Shown piece after piece: positions 32,633 to 37,998 of a stretch of 37,998 nucleotides of DNA. Origin of the DNA: an uncultured Bacteroidales bacterium (GTDB taxonomy: Bacteria > Bacteroidota > Bacteroidia > Bacteroidales > UBA932); contig CASGDV010000147.1 of NCBI GenBank assembly GCA_949300335.1, positions 1 through 37,998 of the forward strand, written 5' to 3'. The notes beneath the pieces were generated by a model. The model worked only from the letters and a program-made list of their open reading frames with translations, was not told where the DNA came from and did no database searches. A program made the position numbers and the translations under genes. The first letter of the stretch is position 1. The number at the start of each line of letters is the position of its first letter.

Positions 32633-33484
32633 ATGTTGCGTCAAAACAAAGATACAAAAGTAGAAAAGTTCAGGCTGAGTCTGGTCGATGATCAGACTCA
32701 CAAGCATCTTTGGACTGTCAGATTCAACAGAATCGAGTTCATCGTCGGAATCATATCCCTTTGTGTCGTGATAACCGCCGCCATCTATTCCGTGATAGCT
32801 TTCACACCGGTGAGGACTTTCATACCGGGATATCCTGATGCACATTCAAAACGGGCGGCAATACAGACTGCCATCAAGGTAGATTCTCTGGAAAGAATCA
32901 TATACCGCTGGGAACTGTATTCGGAAAATCTGAGACGTGTCCTTGCTGGTGAAGAACCTGTCAGGGCCGACAGTATAATAATGGTTTCGCGGAATCCTGT
33001 CGCAACAATGACGGAACAGGACAGATACAGACAGAGTGATTCCATAATGAGACGGACTGTAGCCGAAGAAGAACAGTTTGAAGTCCCTGCCGTCCAGAAA
33101 AGGAATCTCCCTATCGAAGGCATGCATTTCTTCGTTCCCCTCAAAGGTGTGGTATCCCAGGGATATGACAAATTGCTCCACCCTTATATCGATATTACCG
33201 CTCCGGCCAATTCCGTAGTCATGTCGGTACTTGACGGAACCGTCGTCTCCGCAGGATGGAGCGATGATTCCGGATACACGATCCAGATACAGCATGACAA
33301 TGATATAATATCCATATACAAGCATAACCGCAAGCTTTTGAAGAAAACGGGAGACAAGGTGTCGGCAGGGGCACCTGTCGCTTTGGTCGGCAACACGGGA
33401 ATGCTCTCCACAGGAGATCATCTGCATTTCGAACTTTGGTATAAAGGTGAGGCAGTGGATCCCACAAAATATATAAATTTCTGA
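32633..33484 (+). CDS. M23-family peptidase, membrane-anchored
   Basis: The 283-residue protein has a basic N-terminal region, a single membrane helix (FIVGIISLCVVITAAIYSVIAF, residues about 35-56) and a short helical linker. A C-terminal M23 domain follows with HPYID (metal His and Asp), YKHN and HLHFE, so the zinc site seems complete. The topology places the peptidase in the periplasm, anchored to the inner membrane, for peptidoglycan hydrolysis or control of other hydrolases. The start ATG at 32633 is used instead of an upstream TTG at 32627. The stop overlaps the dxr ATG (TGATG). Confidence 0.9.
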   Translation: MLRQNKDTKVEKFRLSLVDDQTHKHLWTVRFNRIEFIVGIISLCVVITAAIYSVIAFTPVRTFIPGYPDAHSKRAAIQTAIKVDSLERIIYRWELYSENLRRVLAGEEPVRADSIIMVSRNPVATMTEQDRYRQSDSIMRRTVAEEEQFEVPAVQKRNLPIEGMHFFVPLKGVVSQGYDKLLHPYIDITAPANSVVMSVLDGTVVSAGWSDDSGYTIQIQHDNDIISIYKHNRKLLKKTGDKVSAGAPVALVGNTGMLSTGDHLHFELWYKGEAVDPTKYINF

Positions 33485-34647
33485 TGGGAAAAAGAATACT
33501 GGCAATTTTAGGTTCTACCGGCTCCATCGGTCGCCAGGCCCTGGAGGTCGTCAGGCAGCATCCTGATCTTTTTGAAATAGATCTGCTTACAGCGAACAAT
33601 AACAGCAGACTGCTTGTGGAACAGGCACTCGAATTCGATGCCAACAATGTGGTGATATGCAATCCCGACAAATACCGGGAAGTCTCTGATGCTCTGGATT
33701 CCAGCTTGGTGAAGACATTTTGCGGTATGGATTCCGTATGCGACCTTGTCTCTGGAGATACGGTGGACATGGTCCTTACAGCCATGGTCGGTTTCAGCGG
33801 ACTGCGCTCCACTGTCGCCGCTATAGAAGCGGGGAAACCGATTGCCCTTGCCAATAAGGAAACTCTCGTGGCCGCCGGTGGTATCGTAATGAAACTGGCC
33901 GAAGATAAAAACGTTCCGGTCCTGCCTGTCGATTCCGAACATTCCGCCATATTCCAGTGCCTGCAGGGCTCCAACGGGGCACCTGTCCGTAAAATACACC
34001 TTACTGCTTCCGGAGGCCCATTCCGCACATGGACGAAGGAACAGCTTGAAAAAGCTACGAGAAAAGAAGCATTGAAACATCCTAACTGGAAAATGGGAGA
34101 GAAAATCACAATCGACTCGGCTACAATGATGAACAAGGGACTGGAAATCATAGAGGCCAAGTGGCTGTTCGGCGTATCTCCTGAAAAAATCAATGTTGTC
34201 GTACATCCTGAGTCCATAATTCATTCGATGGTGGAATATGCCGATGGCGCAGTAATTGCACAGCTGGGACATCCCGATATGAAGGAACCTATACAATATG
34301 CGCTCGGATATCCGGCAAGACTGGAACTGGACAACAGAAAACTGGATTTCGCATCTTTGGGCAGTCTGTCATTCCATGCTCCTGATTTCGACAGGTTTCC
34401 TGCCCTGCGTATCGCATATGAATCGATAAGGAGGGGAGGGAATATGCCTTGTGTAATGAATGCCGCAAACGAGATCGCAGTTGCGGCTTTCCTGAGGGAG
34501 AAAATAGGCTTTTATGATATATGCGATACGGTGGAATACTGCATTGAGCATGTCCCGTTCATTGCCGAACCTTGTCTTGAAGACATATTTTCTTCAAATG
34601 ATGAAGCTGCGGCGATAGCAGCTGAATATATACGTCAAAATCTATAA
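33484..34647 (+). CDS. dxr: 1-deoxy-D-xylulose 5-phosphate reductoisomerase
   Basis: The 387-residue enzyme converts deoxyxylulose 5-phosphate to methylerythritol 4-phosphate with NADPH, the first committed step of the MEP isoprenoid pathway. The NADPH motif GSTGSIGRQALEVV is at residues about 9-22, followed by ALANKETLVAAGG, the metal and substrate site PVDSEHSAIFQCLQG, GGPFRTW and the NKGLEIIEAKWLFG region. Length is normal. Translation is coupled to the M23 gene by a one-base overlap; rseP starts 16 bp after its stop. Confidence 0.96.
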   Translation: MGKRILAILGSTGSIGRQALEVVRQHPDLFEIDLLTANNNSRLLVEQALEFDANNVVICNPDKYREVSDALDSSLVKTFCGMDSVCDLVSGDTVDMVLTAMVGFSGLRSTVAAIEAGKPIALANKETLVAAGGIVMKLAEDKNVPVLPVDSEHSAIFQCLQGSNGAPVRKIHLTASGGPFRTWTKEQLEKATRKEALKHPNWKMGEKITIDSATMMNKGLEIIEAKWLFGVSPEKINVVVHPESIIHSMVEYADGAVIAQLGHPDMKEPIQYALGYPARLELDNRKLDFASLGSLSFHAPDFDRFPALRIAYESIRRGGNMPCVMNAANEIAVAAFLREKIGFYDICDTVEYCIEHVPFIAEPCLEDIFSSNDEAAAIAAEYIRQNL

Positions 34648-34663
34648 TTGAAAATCGACTGAA

Positions 34664-36004
34664 ATGGTAATTCTTCTGAAAGTCATACAGGTTATATTGG
34701 CTTTGTCGGTATTGATAATAGTCCACGAACTGGGGCATTTCATATTTGCAAAGATGTTCAGAATAAAGGTGGACAAATTCTATCTGTTCTTTGATGCAGG
34801 CGATTTCCGTCTGTTCAGTACAAAGAACAACAAATTTCTTAACAGACTATTCCCGCGTCTGAAAGATATGGAGACAGACTATGGCATAGGCTGGCTTCCG
34901 CTTGGCGGTTATTGCAAGATTAACGGTATGATAGACGAATCCCTTGACAACACCGTATTGCAGACGGAGCCGAAAGAATGGGAGTTCCGGAGCAAACCCG
35001 CATGGCAGCGCCTGCTGGTAATGGCCGGAGGAGTCATGTTCAATTTCATTCTTGCGATAATACTTTATATAGGAATACTTGCCGGATGGGGAGAATCTTA
35101 CATCAGCAACAGCGACAATCGCATATATGTCAACGATCTGGCTTATGAGATGGGATTCAGGTCCGGCGACAGGATACTTTCATTCGATGACTATGTCCCG
35201 GAACGCTTCGAAATGCTTCAGGCCGATCTTGCAAGACAGTCTGTAAACAAAGCAACGGTTCTGAGAGGGAATGATACCGTTAATATATACATCGACAGGA
35301 ATATGATTGGGGATGTTCTGAATACTCCCGGAATGTTCGATGTCGCGATGCCTTTTGTCGTGGATACGATTCCGCCCCAGTCTGCAAATCATGATTCGGA
35401 ACTGATGAAGGGAGACCGTATAATATCTCTTGACAACAAGGGTGTGGAGTTTATTCAGGATTCCAGAAAAATTCTCAGGGAATATGCCGGAGGAACGGTC
35501 AGTGCGGAGGTGCTCAGGGGAGATGATACCGTGACGATGAATCTGAATGTAGATACCACGGGACGCCTTGGGATTTATGCAAGAATCCCGGAGATTAATA
35601 CCAGACGTTATACGGTAGCGGAGGCTATTCCTGCCGGAATCAGACTTGCTTTTTCTACAATAGGAGGCTATCTTCAGGATCTCAAACTTGTATTTACTCC
35701 AAGTACCGAGGCATACAAGTCGGTCGGCAGTTTTATCTCCATGGGACAGATTTTTCCGTCATCATGGGACTGGTACCGTTTCATTAACATACTGGCTCTG
35801 CTTTCGATAATGCTTGGAGTGATGAATCTCATTCCGATTCCTGCGCTTGACGGAGGCCATATAGTTTTCACTCTCTATGAAATGATTACCGGCAGGAAAC
35901 CGAGCGAGAAGTTCCTCATGGCAGCCCAGATGGTCGGGATGGTGCTTCTTCTGTTCCTCATGGTACTTGCTTTCGGCAATGATATTTCGCGCTTGCTACG
36001 ATGA
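34664..36004 (+). CDS. rseP: Site-2 protease RseP (M50 family)
   Basis: The 446-residue intramembrane zinc protease has the catalytic HELGHF motif in the first helix (residues 21-26), two PDZ-like segments (LAYEMGFRSGDRILSFDD; SELMKGDRIISLDNKGVEF) and the C-terminal NLIPIPALDGGH motif with the third metal ligand. It cleaves membrane-bound anti-sigma factors and leftover signal peptides. The dxr-rseP order is common in Bacteroidota. The gene is followed immediately by two tandem copies of the 82-bp repeat. Confidence 0.94.
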   Translation: MVILLKVIQVILALSVLIIVHELGHFIFAKMFRIKVDKFYLFFDAGDFRLFSTKNNKFLNRLFPRLKDMETDYGIGWLPLGGYCKINGMIDESLDNTVLQTEPKEWEFRSKPAWQRLLVMAGGVMFNFILAIILYIGILAGWGESYISNSDNRIYVNDLAYEMGFRSGDRILSFDDYVPERFEMLQADLARQSVNKATVLRGNDTVNIYIDRNMIGDVLNTPGMFDVAMPFVVDTIPPQSANHDSELMKGDRIISLDNKGVEFIQDSRKILREYAGGTVSAEVLRGDDTVTMNLNVDTTGRLGIYARIPEINTRRYTVAEAIPAGIRLAFSTIGGYLQDLKLVFTPSTEAYKSVGSFISMGQIFPSSWDWYRFINILALLSIMLGVMNLIPIPALDGGHIVFTLYEMITGRKPSEKFLMAAQMVGMVLLLFLMVLAFGNDISRLLR

Positions 36005-36013
36005 TGCATATAT

Positions 36014-36177
36014 GAATTTGTCCACTTCGTGTCCATATATAGCTCACGTTCGGCAAAGTCAAATAAAAAATTTGCCTTTGCTCTCACTTAATCGCGAATT
36101 TGTCCACTTTGTGTCCATATATAGCTCACGTTCGGCAAAGTCAAATAAAAAATTTGCCTTTGCTCTCACTTAATCGC
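36014..36177 (+). repeat. 82-bp repeat, two tandem copies (cluster A)
   Basis: Copy 1 is 36014-36095 and copy 2 is 36096-36177; they differ by one base (CACTTC versus CACTTT near the start). Each unit contains GTCCATATATAGCTCACG and a hairpin of 12 pairs including one mismatch (36053-36081 and 36135-36163; GCAAAG-T-CAAAT, AAAAA loop, ATTTG-C-CTTTGC) and ends CTCACTTAATCGC. The array starts 9 bp after rseP and ends exactly where the -7 box of the next gene begins. Copy 2 is identical to the full copy at 37753-37834. Confidence 0.95.
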
Positions 36178-36186
36178 TATATTTGC
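36153..36186 (+). promoter_or_regulatory. Promoter of the DUF4837 gene, -33 lying in the repeat
   Basis: TTTG (36153-36156), 21 bp and TATATTTGC (36178-36186) fit the Bacteroidota promoter. The -33 word is part of the hairpin of repeat copy 2, while the -7 box starts one base after the repeat. The start codon used, 36215, is 28 bp downstream. Confidence 0.55.
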
Positions 36187-36214
36187 AAAGTACATGATAT
36201 TAAATGATTGTTTT

Positions 36215-37222
36215 ATGAAACGGTTTTTCCTTTTTTTTGTTCTGCTGCCGCTTGTTGTTTCCATGGTTTCATGCAGGGGAAATGTTGGCAAGAAAGCATT
36301 GCTGCCTAATATCAGCGGCAAGGCCGGCGAGATCATAGTCGTGATAAACAAAGGCGACTGGGAGGGCGGTGTCGGTTCCGAACTCCGTAATCTGCTGACA
36401 AGCGACTGCCCGTATCTGCCTCAGAGGGAACCTTTATATACCCTGGTAAATATTGCCCCGGCAGCATTTACCAATATCTTTCAGATACATAGAAACATAG
36501 TTTTTGTGGACATAGACAAGACTGTCGTGAAGCCCGGCGTTGTATATAAGACCGACATGTGGGCAAAGCCGCAGTGTGTGATAGCGGTCAACGCTCCTGA
36601 CAGCGATACTGCGGTGCAGCTTATAAAGGATAATTCCGAGAGAATTGTGAACACTCTTGAACAGGCGGAGAGAGACAGGGTGATAGCCAACACAAAGAAG
36701 TTCGAGGAACTATCTCTGAGACCGGTGGTGAATGCCATGGCCGGAGGTTCTCCATATTTTCCAATAGGTTATTCAATAAAGATGCAGACGGATGATTTCA
36801 TATGGATATCCTATGAAACGACATATACAAACCAGGGCATATTCATATACAAGTATCCGGCTTCTGGAAAGGATGATTTCACGGAGGAGAATATTATTGC
36901 CAGAAGGAATGAATTTCTAAAGGAAAATGTGCCGGGCATGTTCGAGAATACGTATATGACGACCAGCAATGCTGTTCCCCCTCTCGTCGAGTACATAAAG
37001 TATAACGGAAGGGAATTTGCACAGATGAGAGGATATTGGGAAGTGTACAATGATTATATGGGCGGTCCTTTCGTTTCACATTCGTTTTATAGCAAGGATG
37101 GAAAGGAAATAATTGTGCTCGAAGCTTTTGTTTATGCGCCAAGGTACGACAAGAGAGGTTATCTCAGACAGGTGGAATCAATAATTTACTCTTTTGAGTG
37201 GAAAGAAAATCAAAGAAAGTGA
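36215..37222 (+). CDS. DUF4837-family lipoprotein
   Basis: The 335-residue protein has a lipoprotein signal (MKRFFLFFVLLPLVVSMVSC, Cys20) and matches the Bacteroidota DUF4837 family by layout: GKAGEIIVVINKGDWEG near the start, then YTLVNIAPAAFTNIFQIHRN, a middle RIVNTLEQAERDR, FIWISYETTYTNQGIFIYKY and a C-terminal MRGYWEVYNDYMGGPFVSHS. Function is unknown; neighbouring envelope genes suggest a periplasmic or outer-membrane role. An in-frame ATG at 36194 lies at the expected transcription start, so the second ATG at 36215, which opens the signal peptide, is preferred. Confidence 0.85.
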   Translation: MKRFFLFFVLLPLVVSMVSCRGNVGKKALLPNISGKAGEIIVVINKGDWEGGVGSELRNLLTSDCPYLPQREPLYTLVNIAPAAFTNIFQIHRNIVFVDIDKTVVKPGVVYKTDMWAKPQCVIAVNAPDSDTAVQLIKDNSERIVNTLEQAERDRVIANTKKFEELSLRPVVNAMAGGSPYFPIGYSIKMQTDDFIWISYETTYTNQGIFIYKYPASGKDDFTEENIIARRNEFLKENVPGMFENTYMTTSNAVPPLVEYIKYNGREFAQMRGYWEVYNDYMGGPFVSHSFYSKDGKEIIVLEAFVYAPRYDKRGYLRQVESIIYSFEWKENQRK

Positions 37223-37231
37223 AAAAAATGT

Positions 37232-37262
37232 TTTGAGATTTAAAAAAAATACATACCTTTGC
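37232..37262 (+). promoter_or_regulatory. Promoter of the tRNA-Glu/rpsT unit
   Basis: TTTG (37232-37235), 18 bp and TACCTTTGC (37254-37262) form a near-consensus Bacteroidota promoter, 28 bp before the tRNA. It is the clearest -33/-7 pair in the window. Confidence 0.7.
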
Positions 37263-37290
37263 ACTCCCCAATAAATGATAGGGGACTCAA

Positions 37291-37362
37291 GGTGGGTTCG
37301 TATAACGGCTAGTACTCAAGATTTTCATTCTTGCAATAGGGGTTCGATTCCCCTACCCACTA
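37291..37362 (+). tRNA. tRNA-Glu (anticodon TTC)
   Basis: The 72-nt gene folds into a full cloverleaf. The acceptor stem pairs GGTGGGT with ACCCACT (one G-U), the anticodon stem CAAGA/TCTTG encloses loop TTTTCAT with anticodon TTC, and the T arm is GGGG-TTCGATT-CCCC. The discriminator is A. The 3' CCA is not encoded (ACAAA follows the acceptor stem), so it must be added after transcription. rpsT begins 24 bp downstream with no terminator between. Confidence 0.95.
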
Positions 37363-37386
37363 CAAAAAATATAAAAAGAATAAATA

Positions 37387-37641
37387 ATGGCAAATCACGC
37401 ATCAGCAGACAAGCGTTATCGCCAAAGCGAGAGACGCAGGTTGCATAATAAATATTATGCAAAGACTACAAGGAACGCAATTCGCGCGTTGAGAAATACT
37501 ACAGACAAGGATGCTGCTCAGGCAAATGCTCCTAAAGTCTACGCCATGATCGACAAACTTGCAAAGATCGGTGTAATCCATAAGAACAAGGCTGCCAATC
37601 TCAAAAGCGGAATTGCTGTTTACATAAATAAACTTTCATAA
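37387..37641 (+). CDS. rpsT: 30S ribosomal protein S20
   Basis: The 84-residue basic protein opens [21 protein letters not shown], the typical S20 N-terminal helix that binds 16S rRNA. It continues with [19 protein letters not shown] and a C-terminal helix with [16 protein letters not shown]. The length is normal. It is probably transcribed together with tRNA-Glu from the promoter at 37232-37262 and ends at a strong terminator. Confidence 0.95.
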   Translation: MANHASADKRYRQSERRRLHNKYYAKTTRNAIRALRNTTDKDAAQANAPKVYAMIDKLAKIGVIHKNKAANLKSGIAVYINKLS

Positions 37642-37680
37642 AGAAAGCGTACCTTTTAAAGGTGTTCTTATAGCAGGAGG

Positions 37681-37710
37681 GAAGTCAACCAACGGTTGAC
37701 TTCTTTTCTT
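37681..37710 (+). terminator. Intrinsic terminator after rpsT
   Basis: A perfect 10-bp stem (GAAGTCAACC / GGTTGACTTC) with an AAC loop is followed by TTTTCTT. It closes the tRNA-Glu/rpsT unit. Confidence 0.9.
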
Positions 37711-37740
37711 TTATGCAATTTTGCCAATCTGACCATGTTG

Positions 37741-37863
37741 TCACTTAATCGCGAATTTGTCCACTTTGTGTCCATATATAGCTCACGTTCGGCAAAGTCA
37801 AATAAAAAATTTGCCTTTGCTCTCACTTAATCGCAAATTTGTCCACTTTGTGTCCATATATAG
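37741..37863 (+). repeat. 82-bp repeat, cluster B: tail, one full copy and a truncated copy
   Basis: The last 12 bp of a unit (37741-37752) precede a full copy (37753-37834, identical to copy 2 of cluster A, hairpin at 37792-37820) and the first 29 bp of a further copy (37835-37863). The last copy stops after CATATATAG, where the insertion-sequence end begins. The region from 37642 to the window end otherwise holds only the rpsT terminator and the insertion-sequence end; no gene is seen. Confidence 0.93.
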
Positions 37864-37998
37864 GGATAGTCATTTAATTCCTTCAATTTGAGTTAACCGG
37901 CAGACTCTCCCGTATTTTCCGATCAAACTCATCGTTTTTTATATCATCGGCTCTGGTTTCAGGGCCGATTTTTTTGTTTTCAGTCACGTCTGGAGCCA
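37864..37998 (-). mobile_element. Insertion sequence, 3' terminal region, partial (inverted relative to the left one)
   Basis: The reverse complement of this stretch aligns with 191-325 at roughly 80% identity, including the outer end GGATAGTCATTTAATTCC, the GGCAGACT block and the inward-facing hairpin. No coding sequence is visible here; by analogy with the left element the transposase gene would lie beyond the window end on the minus strand. The divergence shows that the two elements are relatives, not copies of a single recent transposition. Confidence 0.65.
37946..37976 (+). terminator. Inward-facing terminator in the right insertion-sequence end
   Basis: A 9-bp stem (ATCGGCTCT / AGGGCCGAT, one G-U) with loop GGTTTC is followed by seven T. 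It points into the element, as does the equivalent hairpin at 215-241. Confidence 0.7.

Noticed and set aside
32506-32691. Small plus-strand frame starting MYCIQCGRENPE, zinc-ribbon-like
   Set aside because: The CxxC is suggestive and a -7 box lies just upstream, but it is antisense to conserved ruvX codons and has no second Cys pair forming a ribbon.
33219-34217. 332-codon open frame antisense to the M23 and dxr genes
   Set aside because: Both plus-strand genes have complete motifs; the antisense frame has low-complexity Ser/Thr/Arg content and no recognisable domain.
36014-36177. CRISPR array
   Set aside because: The 82-bp units are directly adjacent without variable spacers, and no cas genes are present.

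Overview
The window is chromosomal DNA from a Bacteroidota bacterium, most likely of the order Bacteroidales. The gene content and order (bamD-rpoZ-recN, pdxJ opposite nadK-uppS-bamA-ompH, dxr-rseP-DUF4837) are typical of the group. Intergenic regions repeatedly carry the Bacteroidota -7 promoter box (TAnnTTTG, usually followed by C), and Shine-Dalgarno sequences are mostly weak. The genus cannot be named from this sequence. The standard code is used: TAA, TAG and TGA all end genes.

Layout. 1-325: the 3' end of an insertion sequence (last 49 codons of a GC-rich transposase plus its terminal region). 404-3335: cstA, a Fur-family regulator on the minus strand, and a short-chain dehydrogenase. 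3373-7294: trxB-bamD-rpoZ-recN. 7297-10835 (minus): an OmpH-like protein, a family-4-type glycosyltransferase and a LysM plus periplasmic-binding-fold protein in one tight operon. 10962-11684 (minus): pdxJ. 11790-16583: nadK-uppS-bamA-ompH, closed by a strong terminator. 16770-23858: korA-korB-gdhA-dicarboxylate transporter-outer-membrane barrel, a module around 2-oxoglutarate. 23859-24482: a small hypothetical minus-strand gene and a GC-rich stretch full of hairpins. 24483-29044: two Gfo/Idh/MocA oxidoreductases, a TatA-type translocase subunit, a DUF1080 lipoprotein and an isomerase-like lipoprotein, resembling the 3-keto-glycoside pathway, closed by a bidirectional terminator. 29172-32604 (minus): a LysM/M23 peptidase, phosphoglucomutase/phosphomannomutase, def and ruvX. 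32633-37222: an M23 peptidase, dxr, rseP and a DUF4837 lipoprotein. 37291-37641: tRNA-Glu and rpsT. 37741-37998: an 82-bp repeat interrupted by a second, related insertion-sequence end in inverted orientation.

Most genes serve the cell envelope: outer-membrane protein assembly (bamA, bamD, two OmpH/Skp proteins), isoprenoids (dxr, uppS), peptidoglycan (two M23 peptidases, LysM proteins) and envelope proteolysis (rseP).

Main points for a second look: (1) bamA, normally essential, has an in-frame TAA that cuts off the last 167 codons including the C-terminal strand, while the remaining sequence is intact and in the same frame. (2) An 82-bp hairpin-bearing repeat occurs in two clusters; one supplies a possible -33 box to the next gene and the other is cut by an insertion sequence. 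(3) Both insertion-sequence ends carry an inward-facing terminator. (4) A tatA gene sits directly in front of an oxidoreductase with a textbook Tat signal. (5) The hairpin-rich stretch at 24191-24340 is unexplained.
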